From Clostridia bacterium (GTDB lineage Bacteria > Bacillota > Clostridia > Oscillospirales > CAG-272): DNA of 43,253 nucleotides. The first letter of the stretch is position 1. Each line of letters begins with the position of its first letter. The stretch lies in NCBI GenBank assembly GCA_017624905.1, contig JAGAMD010000009.1, positions 1 through 43,253 of the forward strand, written 5' to 3'. Shown here one piece after another: positions 31,645-42,438 of the stretch. The notes under the pieces are model-generated. The model was not told the DNA's origin, did no database searches, and saw only the letters and a list, made by a program, of their open reading frames with translations. Position numbers and translations under genes: made by a program.

Positions 31645-33008
31645 AAACAATTATAAATGATGATTTTATTCTCGGCAACAAAACTGCCAAGGAGTTATAT
31701 AATAATGTAAAGGATTTGCCTATAATCGACTATCATTGTCACCTAGACCCAAAGCTTATTGCTATGGACTATAAGTTTGACAACCTTGGTGAGCTTTTAC
31801 TTGGTGGTGACCACTATAAATGGCGTATGATGCGTTCATTCGGTGTTGACGAGAAATTTGTAACAGGTAATGCTACATTTAAAGAAAAATTTAAGGCGTT
31901 TGCAAAGGCGCTTGAATACGCAATAGGCAACCCTCTCTACCATTGGACACATCTAGAGCTTAAAAGATATTTCGGCATTGACGAAGCTCTAACTGAGGAA
32001 AATGCTGACGAGATTTACGAAAAGTGCACAGCTCTATTAAGAACAGATGACTTCTCTGCTCGTAATCTTATTAAAAACTCAAATGTTGAGGTTGTTTGTA
32101 CAACTGATGACCCAATCGACACTCTTGAATATCACGACCAAATTAAAGCAAGTGGCTTTAGTGTAAAGGTGCTTCCTGCTTTTCGTCCTGACAAGGCAGT
32201 TAATATTCATAAGGAAACATTTTTACCTTACATTGAAAAGACAGGTGTTAAAACCTACGAGGAATTAAAAGCTTGGCTTTCAAGCCGTCTTGATTTCTTC
32301 CACGAAAAAGGATGTCGTCTATCTGACCACGGTCTTGACTTTGTGCCATATACACTTGGTGATGCATCAGCTATCTTCAACAAGGCACTAAATGGTGCTA
32401 GTCTTTCAAAGGATGAAATTGATGCATATATGACTGATCTGCTTGTATTCTTTGGTAAGGAATACGCAAAGCGTGGTTGGTGTATGCAAATCCATGTTGG
32501 TGCCATTAGAAACAACAATACAAGAATGTATAAATTGCTAGGTCCTGATACCGGTTATGATAGCATAGCAGAAACCAACCTTGGCGAAAATCTTGCAAGG
32601 CTACTTGACACCTTGGAGCAAGATAATGCTTTGCCAAAAACAATTCTCTACTCCTTAAATCCTAAGGACAACTATGTGCTTGCCACTCTTATGGGATGCT
32701 TCCAAGGTAGCGAGGCAAGAGGCAAGCTTCAGCTTGGCTCCGGTTGGTGGTTCAATGACCAAAAGGACGGTATGGAGGAACAGCTGAAGGCACTTGGCAA
32801 TCTTGGTGTGCTTGGCACCTTTGTTGGTATGCTGACCGACTCTCGTAGCTTTGTTTCATACACAAGACACGATTACTTCCGTAGAATACTTTGTAATCTA
32901 ATTGGCGAGTGGGTTGAAAAGGGACTTTATCCAAACGATGAAAAAATGCTGAAAAAAATCGTATGTGGTATTTCCTACGAGAATGCGAAGAATTATTTTA
33001 ACTTTTAA
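31641..33008 (+). CDS. uxaC: Glucuronate/galacturonate isomerase
   Basis: A 455-residue uronate isomerase of the amidohydrolase superfamily. It converts glucuronate to fructuronate and galacturonate to tagaturonate. Typical blocks are IIDYHCHLDPK (metal-binding HxH), TTDDPIDTLEYH, MQIHVGAIRNNNTRM, GSGWWFNDQKDGM and TDSRSFVSYTRHDYFRR. Its two products feed UxuB-UxuA at the left of the window and UxaB-UxaA immediately upstream. It is translationally coupled to uxaA by ATGA. Confidence 0.95.
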   Translation: MKTIINDDFILGNKTAKELYNNVKDLPIIDYHCHLDPKLIAMDYKFDNLGELLLGGDHYKWRMMRSFGVDEKFVTGNATFKEKFKAFAKALEYAIGNPLYHWTHLELKRYFGIDEALTEENADEIYEKCTALLRTDDFSARNLIKNSNVEVVCTTDDPIDTLEYHDQIKASGFSVKVLPAFRPDKAVNIHKETFLPYIEKTGVKTYEELKAWLSSRLDFFHEKGCRLSDHGLDFVPYTLGDASAIFNKALNGASLSKDEIDAYMTDLLVFFGKEYAKRGWCMQIHVGAIRNNNTRMYKLLGPDTGYDSIAETNLGENLARLLDTLEQDNALPKTILYSLNPKDNYVLATLMGCFQGSEARGKLQLGSGWWFNDQKDGMEEQLKALGNLGVLGTFVGMLTDSRSFVSYTRHDYFRRILCNLIGEWVEKGLYPNDEKMLKKIVCGISYENAKNYFNF

Positions 33009-33055
33009 CTTTTCATAATTTGTTCTACTCTTCTGCTAGGGAAGGCTAATTTGAT

Positions 33056-33087
33056 AGAAAAGCACTTGCAAATGCAAGTGCTTTTCT
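33056..33087. terminator. Bidirectional terminator between uxaC and the lipoprotein gene
   Basis: AGAAAAGCACTTGCA (33056-33070) pairs perfectly with 33073-33087. It serves both the plus-strand uxa operon and the minus-strand gene ending at 33089. Confidence 0.8.
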
Positions 33088-33088
33088 G

Positions 33089-35650
33089 TTATTCTCCAGC
33101 CTCAATATCGACTATTTCACCTGTTGACTTGTTTATGATATAAGTGAAGCAACCACCAACAATAAGATTCTCGGGATTGTTTATATCCTTTTGATAAATT
33201 AATATATACCAATAGTCATCATTCTCGCCGTCTATCCATTTTGCAGTATATATAAAGCCCTCCGGTAAGGTTGTATCGTATGTTGCGAAAAAGTGATTTT
33301 GTGCAATTAAAATCGCATCGCCTATATCTATTGGAGTTTTCACATTCCCGTCAATATAAACACCTACCTGCATATCTATTACTGATGATATATCATTTGG
33401 AAGCTCTCCAAGCTCTTGTTTTGGAACAAGCACGATGCAATAATCTGTGGCTTGCCACATATCGTGAATTCCACTCTTTATATACTTGTTAGTTGTGAAA
33501 AACACTCTGTTTCCATCAACTTTTGCATCGCTTATATCAAATCCGTAAGTACCGCCAGAATATGTGCTTATAATCATAAACACATAATAGCTTTCAAAGG
33601 TTTCAGCTGTTATTACATCTAATTTTTCGGCAGATGGAAGTCCGTTTTCAAACGCTTCGCAAAATTCCTCATACGTACTAAAAAGCCTGTTTTCCTCTTC
33701 TAGCTTGTAATAATAGCCTAAATTGATATACTCATATGGGTTTTCAACAGCATCAGAGCCATCCTGTATATTTAGATAGCTAACTTTAATTTTTAGAACA
33801 GAGTCAAGCTCACTAAGCTTATTTAAAAGCTCCTCTTGGCAAAGTGCATAGCTATCAAAATCAGGAAATGTTATTAGTATTTCGCTATCAAAAAGCTCTA
33901 CTGTGTCTATGTGCATTTCATCATTGCTTCCAGTGTGTGCTCTATTAAAATAGTCAAATTCTATTTTTCTGATAACATCGACAACATCACTAAAATCATC
34001 TGTGCATTTTATAGATACATAATAAGAATAAACATTAGGTGCATATATTATATATTTATTTCCACTTTCATTTGTGCCTATATATCCAAATTGGTGCTTG
34101 GTGATATCTGCTTCTGTTTCTTCCTTTTCAAGCATATCACCCATTTCGTGATAATCAAGATCGATTGTAACCTTTTCGTTTCTTAACTCAGCTACTGTTT
34201 TTACCGGTTTGCCATCCTCTAAATCACGAGGGTTGTATGCAAGCGCACAGGCAATTGGAATTTTGGTTTCGTCCCAGCTTGGTTGAATTTCGTTTTTATC
34301 AATCTTTTCTGCTCTTTCCTTATCTAAAACGAGGTAAATGATTTCGCCATCGTACTCGTCAAGACTGACAAAATCACCTTCTCTGTTTAGAATCACGTAA
34401 TAATCTCCCCAACGGAAATCATACTTATTTCTTATAGCTTCGCTATCAACCTCTTCGCCAAATAGTGTATATACCGTTGAATATTCAAACCTATATGAAA
34501 CAACCTCTCCGTTATACAAGCTAGTTGAACCCGGATAGGTTTCCGCCGTTATAAAGTCTCCCGTATGCTCCACGATAAGCATATCTCCTGCTGTAATGTT
34601 AAGTGGCTCTTGAATGTCTATATTTATATAAGAGTCGTCACAAAGCAAGGTTGCATAGGCTTCACCGGTTAGAGTATCATATATATGCCAATACGCAAAT
34701 GTATACATAAAGCGTGAGGTTTTTATTGAGTCGTCTATCAAATTGTCTTTTTCTATTGATATACTAAGTATTTCACCAGTGGCTTTATCAATGGTATAAT
34801 AATACGCCTCGCCGATTGTGCCGTTTGTATAAAGTTTTTTGAAAAATACTTCCCAGTTGCCGTCGGAGTGGTCGCCCATTCCCGTTGAATATTCAAAACC
34901 AATGCCGTCTTCGGCATAATTATAGTAAAAATGCTCCTCAGCTATTCTAAGCGCCTCTGACGAAGATATACTCGTCACCTGCCCATCCTCTAAATCACGT
35001 GGATTGTATGCAAACATAGAGGCAATTGGAATTATTTCATCGGGTGCTTCCTTATCAGCATTGGAGCTTGCTCCATTTTGTTTATACTGATATTTTTCTT
35101 GGTCAACAACAAGATATATTTCGTCACCCGTATATTCATCCAAGCTAACATATTTGCCTGTTCTATCAAGAATTACATACGCATCGTCATAGTCATATGA
35201 ACTTTTAATAGTTTCAATATTAAAAGTTTCTTTCATATAATGGATAACATATGCGTAGCTAAACGAATATGATATTACCTCGCCATTTTCTAAATAGGAT
35301 TGACCAGGATACGATTCTAGTGTAACTATGCTTCCTGTATGAACTATATTTATTATATCACCTGCAACAATATCATCCGGTATTTCTATGCTTTCAAATC
35401 CTCTTCCTAAATGAGAAGAATCAACAAGCAAGGTTAATTTGTTTTCTATATGGAAGCCGTAATCATAATTGAATTGAAGCTTGGAAACATTTCCCTCTAC
35501 CTTATCGGGAGAATTATCAGTTGTGGTATTTGTATTAGCAGTGTTTGTTCCACTATCTGTTTTATTATTTGTTGGAATATGAATTACACAAGAACTAAAA
35601 AGAGATAAAATTATTAGAAAGGTTAATGTAAGAGATAAAAGCTTTTTCAT
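33089..35650 (-). CDS. Large lipoprotein with duplicated modules, function unknown
   Basis: An 853-residue protein with a lipoprotein signal (hydrophobic 5-17, then LFSSC with C21 as the lipidated residue), then a Thr/Asn-rich linker to about residue 50. I do not recognise the family. The body is built from repeats. Module A (about 67-224) recurs at about 325-481: both contain a GD-I/L-VEHTG-like segment, YVILxRxGxxVSLDEY and the identical AYNPRDLEDG (214-223 and 471-480). Module B (about 229-300, EALRIAEEHFYYNY to IDKATGEILSI) recurs at the C-terminus (about 775-853, DAILIAQNHFFATY to INKSTGEIVDI). B resembles PepSY-like domains. It is acidic and anchored outside the cell. It is monocistronic, and AGGAGG precedes the ATG. 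Confidence 0.8.
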   Translation of the reverse strand: MKKLLSLTLTFLIILSLFSSCVIHIPTNNKTDSGTNTANTNTTTDNSPDKVEGNVSKLQFNYDYGFHIENKLTLLVDSSHLGRGFESIEIPDDIVAGDIINIVHTGSIVTLESYPGQSYLENGEVISYSFSYAYVIHYMKETFNIETIKSSYDYDDAYVILDRTGKYVSLDEYTGDEIYLVVDQEKYQYKQNGASSNADKEAPDEIIPIASMFAYNPRDLEDGQVTSISSSEALRIAEEHFYYNYAEDGIGFEYSTGMGDHSDGNWEVFFKKLYTNGTIGEAYYYTIDKATGEILSISIEKDNLIDDSIKTSRFMYTFAYWHIYDTLTGEAYATLLCDDSYINIDIQEPLNITAGDMLIVEHTGDFITAETYPGSTSLYNGEVVSYRFEYSTVYTLFGEEVDSEAIRNKYDFRWGDYYVILNREGDFVSLDEYDGEIIYLVLDKERAEKIDKNEIQPSWDETKIPIACALAYNPRDLEDGKPVKTVAELRNEKVTIDLDYHEMGDMLEKEETEADITKHQFGYIGTNESGNKYIIYAPNVYSYYVSIKCTDDFSDVVDVIRKIEFDYFNRAHTGSNDEMHIDTVELFDSEILITFPDFDSYALCQEELLNKLSELDSVLKIKVSYLNIQDGSDAVENPYEYINLGYYYKLEEENRLFSTYEEFCEAFENGLPSAEKLDVITAETFESYYVFMIISTYSGGTYGFDISDAKVDGNRVFFTTNKYIKSGIHDMWQATDYCIVLVPKQELGELPNDISSVIDMQVGVYIDGNVKTPIDIGDAILIAQNHFFATYDTTLPEGFIYTAKWIDGENDDYWYILIYQKDINNPENLIVGGCFTYIINKSTGEIVDIEAGE

Positions 35651-35744
35651 AATTATTCCTCCTTTGGTGTATCTAACTCTTCACTTATTATGACGAGATT
35701 TACTATTTATTGGTTACACCCTCTAATTATATATTACACTTTGT

Positions 35745-35773
35745 ATTTGATACTTAAGTGTTGATTTTGTCAA
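35745..35773 (-). promoter_or_regulatory. Possible promoter of the lipoprotein gene
   Basis: On the minus strand, a perfect TTGACA (35768-35773) lies 17 bases from a weak -10 TCAAAT (35745-35750), leaving a leader of about 90 bases. A TATAAT further down lacks a -35. Confidence 0.4.
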
Positions 35774-35801
35774 CATTATATGAATTTTGAGAAAAATTAG
35801 T

Positions 35802-35831
35802 AAAAAAAGAAACCTGTTTTTACAGGCTTCT
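35802..35831 (-). terminator. Terminator of pepD
   Basis: On the minus strand AGAAGCCTGT pairs with ACAGGTTTCT (one mismatch) around a short A loop and is followed by seven T. It lies just after the pepD stop codon at 35840. Confidence 0.7.
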
Positions 35832-35839
35832 TCTGGTGG

Positions 35840-37267
35840 CTATTTAGATAAAAAGGTGCATACAGTGTCGTATATACGATCCATTGAGTCTATTTCCATT
35901 GTTTCCCTTGGTGTGTGTAGATCGTGTACATTTGCACCGACAGAAATTGCACTAAGTCCTTTGACATTAGAGGTTATAAGACCACATTCAAGACCTGCGT
36001 GAATTAGTGTTGGCACAGTTGTCTTGCCTGTTGCTTTGTTGTATGCTTTTTGCCACTTTGTAACAAGCGGAGAGTCTGCCTCATCCTGCCAAGATGGATA
36101 TCTTTCGTGATGATAGTAGCTTGCGTCTATCTTACTTGCAAGGCTTTCAAGCTCGTCTGTGGAAAAGTCAAGTCCCTCTTTAGTGTATGAGCGAGAGGAA
36201 AATCCTATTTTAATATTGCTTTCCTCTGTTCTAATTCTAGCTAGATTTCTAGAAATTGATGGCAAGATTGGAGCTACATCACGATATTTTAAAACTGCAT
36301 TAGGTATAGATAGAAGTTTGAGCATTTTTTCGGTATCTTTAGAGGAAAAAGTGCTGGATGTGTCTGTTTTTTCGATATTAATAGTTAGATTTTCATCCTC
36401 TTTAGCTACTACTTTATTTAAAATTATTTTCTTTATTTCTTCTATTTTGTCATCAAACGAAGCGTTTGGAACAATTATACATTCGCACTCTCGTGGAATT
36501 GCGTTGTCCTTATCTCCGCCGGAAATATAGCTGATTTTAAAGTCAGTTATTTCTTTTATTAGCATCAGCACCTTGCCCATCAAAATATGAGCGTTTAGTC
36601 TACCCTTGTCTATATCCTCGCCGGAATGCCCACCGCAAAGGCCGCCTATTGTAATTTTATAAGCATCACTTGTGTTTTCTTCCCTTGTGCAAGACAAGGT
36701 CATTTCGGTTCTTACACCACCGCAACAGCCTATAATAACTGTGTTTTCCTCAGCAGAATCTAGATTTATCATTTGCTTTGCTTTTATTTTTGTATAATCA
36801 AACTTACCGGCACCAACAAGTCCTATTTCCTCGCTTGAGGTAAACAAGCACTCAATATATGGGTGAGAAATTTCATCGTTTTCCAAAATTGCAAGCATAA
36901 TTGCTACACCAAAGCCATCATCAGCACCAAGAGTTGTACCATTAGCTCTTAAAATATTGCCCTCTTGAATCAACGCAATTGGTTCACTCGAAAAATCGTG
37001 CTTGGTTGCAAGATCCTTTTCGCACACCATATCTGTATGTGCTTGTAGCATAACACCTAGGTCGTTTTCCCTACCCTGTGTCGCATTTTTGGTAATTAAG
37101 ACATTGTTTGCTTCATCTATGTAAGCAGGTAAATTGTGCTTTTTGGCAAAATCAACTATATAGTTTGCAATTTCCTTCTCGTTGCCTGAGCCACGTGGAA
37201 TTTTTGAAATTTCTTCAAAATAATAAAATGGTCTTTCGTTTTTTATGCCTTTTATAACATTGGTCAT
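35840..37267 (-). CDS. pepD: Aminoacyl-histidine dipeptidase (PepD/M20 family)
   Basis: A 475-residue zinc dipeptidase, close to the 485 residues of E. coli PepD. Zinc and catalytic motifs are QAHTDMVCEKD (HxD), LGADDGFGVA (bridging Asp), FTSSEEIGLVGAG (general-base Glu-Glu), NLDSAEEN and the C-terminal HAGLECGLI and NVHDLHTPRE. The frame continues upstream to 37303, but that ATG lies on the -10 box of the promoter. ATG at 37267 has AGAGGT ahead and the family's N-terminus (FEEISKIPRGSGNE) follows, so I use it. The protein is cytoplasmic and single-gene. It would cut dipeptides and so could feed amino acids to the fermentation operon. Confidence 0.9.
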   Translation of the reverse strand: MTNVIKGIKNERPFYYFEEISKIPRGSGNEKEIANYIVDFAKKHNLPAYIDEANNVLITKNATQGRENDLGVMLQAHTDMVCEKDLATKHDFSSEPIALIQEGNILRANGTTLGADDGFGVAIMLAILENDEISHPYIECLFTSSEEIGLVGAGKFDYTKIKAKQMINLDSAEENTVIIGCCGGVRTEMTLSCTREENTSDAYKITIGGLCGGHSGEDIDKGRLNAHILMGKVLMLIKEITDFKISYISGGDKDNAIPRECECIIVPNASFDDKIEEIKKIILNKVVAKEDENLTINIEKTDTSSTFSSKDTEKMLKLLSIPNAVLKYRDVAPILPSISRNLARIRTEESNIKIGFSSRSYTKEGLDFSTDELESLASKIDASYYHHERYPSWQDEADSPLVTKWQKAYNKATGKTTVPTLIHAGLECGLITSNVKGLSAISVGANVHDLHTPRETMEIDSMDRIYDTVCTFLSK

Positions 37268-37301
37268 TTTGGTTAGTACCTCTTTTCGCTTTCTATGTTT
37301 C

Positions 37302-37330
37302 ATTTTATCACTTTAGGTCAAAAATGTAAA
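37302..37330 (-). promoter_or_regulatory. Promoter of pepD
   Basis: On the minus strand, TTTACA (37325-37330) and TAAAAT (37302-37307) have a 17-base spacer. The -10 overlaps the upstream ATG, which rules that start out. Confidence 0.6.
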
Positions 37331-37356
37331 TACCTTATTAAAAGTATTTAATTCCC

Positions 37357-37385
37357 TTGACACAGAAATAATATTATTATATAAT
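37357..37385 (+). promoter_or_regulatory. Consensus promoter of the ATP synthase operon
   Basis: TTGACA (37357-37362), a 17-base spacer and TATAAT (37380-37385) match the sigma-A consensus exactly, 45 bases upstream of atpI. A GGAGG lies before the start codon. Confidence 0.85.
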
Positions 37386-37430
37386 ATTAACTAGAATATA
37401 AAATTCTACAGCTTTTGAAAGGAGGTCCAT

Positions 37431-37851
37431 ATGAAAAAAATCGATCCTATTGTATTAAAGGAAACAGGCTTTGTCGCCATTGTTTCGTTAATACTCAGCG
37501 TGTTTATGCAAGCTGTTTTCTTGATAGTCAGCTTTGCTACCTCTTGGGATTACACCTACAAGGTGTTGCTTGGTAATTTGCTTGGCTATATTGCTGCTGT
37601 TGGTAACTTTTTCTTAATGGGACTTACCGTTCAAAAAGCCCTTGGCAAGGAACAAAAGGATGCGGCAAACCTGATGAGATTATCTCAAATGCTACGTTTG
37701 CTTATGCTTTTCGTGGTTGCTTTGGTTGCTTATTTATTAAGAGATTATGCTTTTAATATTATAGCTGTTATTATTCCTTTTATTTTCCCAAGAATCGGAG
37801 TAACTCTCCGTCCTCTTGCTTCAAAAATAAAGCAAAGGAGGAACGGCAAAA

Positions 37852-37859
<8 letters not shown>
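37431..37859 (+). CDS. atpI: ATP synthase protein I
   Basis: A 142-residue membrane protein with four hydrophobic helices (about 15-35, 45-65, 85-105, 110-125), consistent with AtpI, which helps assemble the c ring. Sequence conservation in this family is low; the call rests on its place ahead of atpB and its topology. It ends in a basic tail (KIKQRRNGKN) and overlaps atpB by eight bases. A perfect AGGAGG precedes the ATG. Confidence 0.75.
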
Positions 37860-39086
<1,227 letters not shown>

Positions 39087-39097
39087 TAGGACTTAAT

Positions 39098-39616
39098 ATG
39101 TTTGCTGGAGTTGAGGTTCAATCATTAGGTGTCATCTCCGTCAACTTTTGGTCTATTCTCTTTTCACTTCTCAATCTTGTAATTCTGTTTTTACTTGCTA
39201 GATTTTTATTCTACAAGCCTGTTAAAAAGATGCTCACCGACCGTCAAGCAACTATTGATGGCAACTATGAAAGAGCAAAAGAGGCTGAAGATTTAGCAGA
39301 AGCACACAAGGCGGAATACGAAAAGAAGCTAGAGAGTGCTAAAGACGAGGCTGATGACATTATAAAGGATGCTGTTGTTACCGCTAAGGCTAGAGAAAAG
39401 GAAATTATTGCATCTGCCAAGGTGGAATCTGAGCATATTGTAAATCAAGCGAGGGAAAATGCCGAGCTTGAAATTAAAAAGGCACAAGAGGTTATCAAGG
39501 ATGAAATCGTTGATGTTTCGACCAAGCTAACCGAAAAATTGCTTGAAAGAGAAATCAATATGGATTCAAACAAGGATATTGTTGACTCCTTTATTGACGA
39601 AATAGGTGAAGAATAA
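39098..39616 (+). CDS. atpF: ATP synthase subunit b
   Basis: A 172-residue stator subunit: one N-terminal membrane helix (about 12-35, ending RFLFYKPVKKML) followed by a long charged coiled coil rich in Ala, Glu and Lys (EAEDLAEAHKAEYEKKLESA). It ties Fo to F1 through the delta subunit. Its TAA overlaps the atpH start (TAATG). Confidence 0.92.
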   Translation: MFAGVEVQSLGVISVNFWSILFSLLNLVILFLLARFLFYKPVKKMLTDRQATIDGNYERAKEAEDLAEAHKAEYEKKLESAKDEADDIIKDAVVTAKAREKEIIASAKVESEHIVNQARENAELEIKKAQEVIKDEIVDVSTKLTEKLLEREINMDSNKDIVDSFIDEIGEE

Positions 39617-40143
39617 TGGCAGAATTAAGTAAGGAATACGCCTCTGCCTTATTTTCACTTGCCTGTGAAAAGGAATTATTAGGTGAAATCAAGAGTAACA
39701 TTGAGGAAATCAAGACACTCCTTGACCAAAACAAGGGATATCTTGATATTTTATCCTCCCCTGCTCTTACTATTTCAAATAGACATTCCTTGATTGACGA
39801 GGCATTTGGTAATAAGAATGAATATGTAGTTTCATTTTTGAAGTTACTTTGCGACAATGGTTATATCTCATCATTAAACGAATGTATAAATGACTTTTTT
39901 GCACTCGTTAAGGAGCTTGAGAACCGTGCCGTTGCAAAAATATATTATGCCTTTGAGCTAACTAGTGAGCAAAAGGAAAAGCTAGTTAAAAAGCTAATGG
40001 GCATTACTAAAAAAGAAATTGATCCTATTTATATAGAGGACAAGGACTTAATCGGTGGCATTAAAATTGAGCTTGATGGCAGAGTGCTTGATGGCTCTCT
40101 TTCAAGTCGCTTAAATAACATAAAGGGAGTGATTGGTAAATGA
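39616..40143 (+). CDS. atpH: ATP synthase subunit delta
   Basis: A 175-residue soluble F1 subunit (OSCP family). The N-terminal [18 protein letters not shown] and the C-terminal [28 protein letters not shown] are the family signatures. It sits on top of F1 and binds subunit b. It overlaps atpA by ATGA. Confidence 0.92.
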   Translation: MAELSKEYASALFSLACEKELLGEIKSNIEEIKTLLDQNKGYLDILSSPALTISNRHSLIDEAFGNKNEYVVSFLKLLCDNGYISSLNECINDFFALVKELENRAVAKIYYAFELTSEQKEKLVKKLMGITKKEIDPIYIEDKDLIGGIKIELDGRVLDGSLSSRLNNIKGVIGK

Positions 40144-41630
40144 GCACACCTGGAGAAATCAGTAATGTAATAAAATTACAGATTGAAAACTATAAGGAAC
40201 GTGCAAAAATGCTCGAAACCGGCAAGGTTATCCTTGTTGGCGATGGTATTGCTCGTGTTTATGGTCTTGAAAACTGTATGGCTAACGAGCTACTTGAATT
40301 TGATGATGGTAGCTTTGGTATGGCACAAAATCTAGAAAAGGAAACTGTATCCGTTGCAGTTTTATCAAATAAAAACAATATCAAGGAAGGCTCTATTGTT
40401 AAAAGAACAGGCAAGGTTCTATCTGTTCCTGTTGGCGAGAAGTTTCTTGGTAGAGTTGTAAATGCTCTTGGTGAGCCTATTGATGGCAAGGGTCCCGTTG
40501 AAAACAGTGGCTATCGCCCTATTGAGTCCGAGGCTCCCGGTATTATTGAAAGAAAGAGCGTTTCAGTTCCTCTTCAAACAGGTATTAAAGCTATCGACAG
40601 TATGATTCCTATTGGTCGTGGTCAGCGTGAGCTTATCATTGGCGACCGTCAAACAGGTAAAACTGAAATTGCTATTGATACAATTATAAACCAAAAGAAT
40701 ACAGGCGTTATATGTATATATGTTGCTATTGGGCAAAAAAGCACGTCTGTTGCTCAGCTAGCTTCAGAGCTTGCCCACAATGGTGCTATGGATTATACAA
40801 TTATCGTTTCAGCAACTGCTGCCGAGAGTGCTCCGTTACAATATATCGCACCATATAGTGGCTGTGCAATGGCTGAATATTTCAGAGAGCAAGGTAAGGA
40901 TGTTCTTATTATTTATGATGATTTAAGTAAACACGCTGTTGCTTATCGTGCACTTTCCTTGCTAATCAGACGTCCGCCGGGTCGTGAGGCTTATCCGGGC
41001 GATGTATTCTATTTACACTCAAGACTACTTGAGCGTGCCGCTTGTGTTGATGAGGCTTATGGTGGTGGCTCTATCACTGCTCTTCCTATTATTGAAACAC
41101 AGGCAGGCGACGTTTCTGCTTATATTCCTACCAATGTAATTTCAATTACAGACGGACAAATATTCCTTGAAACTGAGCTATTTCACTCCGGAATTATGCC
41201 AGCTATCAACCCCGGTATTTCAGTTAGCCGTGTTGGTGGTTCTGCTCAGCTTAAGGGTATGAAAAAGGTTGCCGGTGAGCTTAAGCTACTTTACTCACAA
41301 TATCGTGAGCTACAATCCTTTGCTCAATTCGGCAGTGACCTTGATGCTGATACTAAAAAGCGTCTTGCCCTTGGCGAAAGAATTGTCGAGGTATTAAAGC
41401 AAGGTAGAAATGCACCTGTGCGTGTTGGCTGTCAGGTTGCTATTGTTTATGCTGTTATTAACGGCTATCTAGACTCTGTACCTGTTAAAAGAGTTCCTGA
41501 GTATGAAAGTAACTTATATGCTAAGCTGGAAAATCAGCACACCGATTGGCTAAAGCGCATTGAAAATGGATACTTTGATGAAAGCGATATTGAAGCTCTT
41601 AAATCCATTTTACAAGAAATGAAGGTGTAA
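40140..41630 (+). CDS. atpA: ATP synthase subunit alpha
   Basis: A 496-residue non-catalytic nucleotide-binding F1 subunit. It has the Walker A loop [11 protein letters not shown], the Walker B region [13 protein letters not shown], and the alpha-subunit signature around [15 protein letters not shown] with its conserved Arg. The N-terminal beta barrel contains [10 protein letters not shown]. Length is near the usual 500. The ATGA overlap with atpH suggests coupled translation. Confidence 0.96.
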   Translation: MSTPGEISNVIKLQIENYKERAKMLETGKVILVGDGIARVYGLENCMANELLEFDDGSFGMAQNLEKETVSVAVLSNKNNIKEGSIVKRTGKVLSVPVGEKFLGRVVNALGEPIDGKGPVENSGYRPIESEAPGIIERKSVSVPLQTGIKAIDSMIPIGRGQRELIIGDRQTGKTEIAIDTIINQKNTGVICIYVAIGQKSTSVAQLASELAHNGAMDYTIIVSATAAESAPLQYIAPYSGCAMAEYFREQGKDVLIIYDDLSKHAVAYRALSLLIRRPPGREAYPGDVFYLHSRLLERAACVDEAYGGGSITALPIIETQAGDVSAYIPTNVISITDGQIFLETELFHSGIMPAINPGISVSRVGGSAQLKGMKKVAGELKLLYSQYRELQSFAQFGSDLDADTKKRLALGERIVEVLKQGRNAPVRVGCQVAIVYAVINGYLDSVPVKRVPEYESNLYAKLENQHTDWLKRIENGYFDESDIEALKSILQEMKV

Positions 41631-41634
41631 GCTT

Positions 41635-42438
41635 ATGCCTAACACAAAAGCACTTCGTGTGCGTATTAAAAGTGTTAAATCTACTGAGCAACTAACAAAG
41701 GCAATGGGGCTTGTTGCTTCGTCTAAAATAAGACGTGCAAATGAGGCAATGTATAGAGCTAGAGACTATCTAAAATCTCTTGAAAAATCTATTTCGCTCT
41801 TAACATCTCAACCGGAAGCCCAAAAAAGCCCTTATATGCAAAATCACGACACGTCTCGCACTAAAATTATTGTTATAGCAGGAGACAGAGGCTTAGCCGG
41901 TGGCTACAATGCTAATGTTTTCAGACTCTGTAAGGAATATCCGAATGCCGAGTTTATACCTATTGGTAAGCGTGCCTGCGAAAGATATTTATGCCCTATT
42001 AATTCTTCAGAAAGGTACACATTTGATGATGCTATGGCATTATCAACAAAGCTTTGCGAGGAATTCAAAAACGGCGAATATGACAAGCTTGGCATTATAT
42101 ACACCGAGTATCGCTCTGTTATGACACAGGAGGCTAAGTTAAAATGGATTTTACCTCTTGAAAGAGGCGTGGCTGAGGGTGTAAGCGGTATTATTTATGA
42201 GCCTGACCACCTAACTGTTTTAAATATGAGTGTGCGTGAATATGTGGCAGGAAATATTACCTCCTATGCTCGTGAAAGCTTTGCTTGTGAGGTTTCTGCT
42301 CGTCGTATGGCTATGGACTCAGCAGGTAAAAATGCAAAACAAATGATAAATGATTTAAGTCTTGAATACAATCGTGCAAGACAAGGTGCTATCACTCAAG
42401 AGATTACAGAAATTGTCGCGGGTGCTGGTGAAAATTAG
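41635..42438 (+). CDS. atpG: ATP synthase subunit gamma
   Basis: A 267-residue central shaft subunit. The N-terminal RIKSVKSTEQLTKAMGLVAS and the C-terminal ARRMAMDSAGKNAKQMINDL, LEYNRARQGAITQEITEIV form the coiled-coil shaft, with VIAGDRGLAGGYNAN in the middle domain. It is about 20 residues shorter than typical gamma, with the shortening in the middle domain and not in the shaft. Confidence 0.94.
   Translation: MPNTKALRVRIKSVKSTEQLTKAMGLVASSKIRRANEAMYRARDYLKSLEKSISLLTSQPEAQKSPYMQNHDTSRTKIIVIAGDRGLAGGYNANVFRLCKEYPNAEFIPIGKRACERYLCPINSSERYTFDDAMALSTKLCEEFKNGEYDKLGIIYTEYRSVMTQEAKLKWILPLERGVAEGVSGIIYEPDHLTVLNMSVREYVAGNITSYARESFACEVSARRMAMDSAGKNAKQMINDLSLEYNRARQGAITQEITEIVAGAGEN

Noticed and set aside
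37268-37303. Earlier start for PepD
   Set aside because: The upstream ATG overlaps the -10 box at 37302-37307 and has no ribosome binding site.
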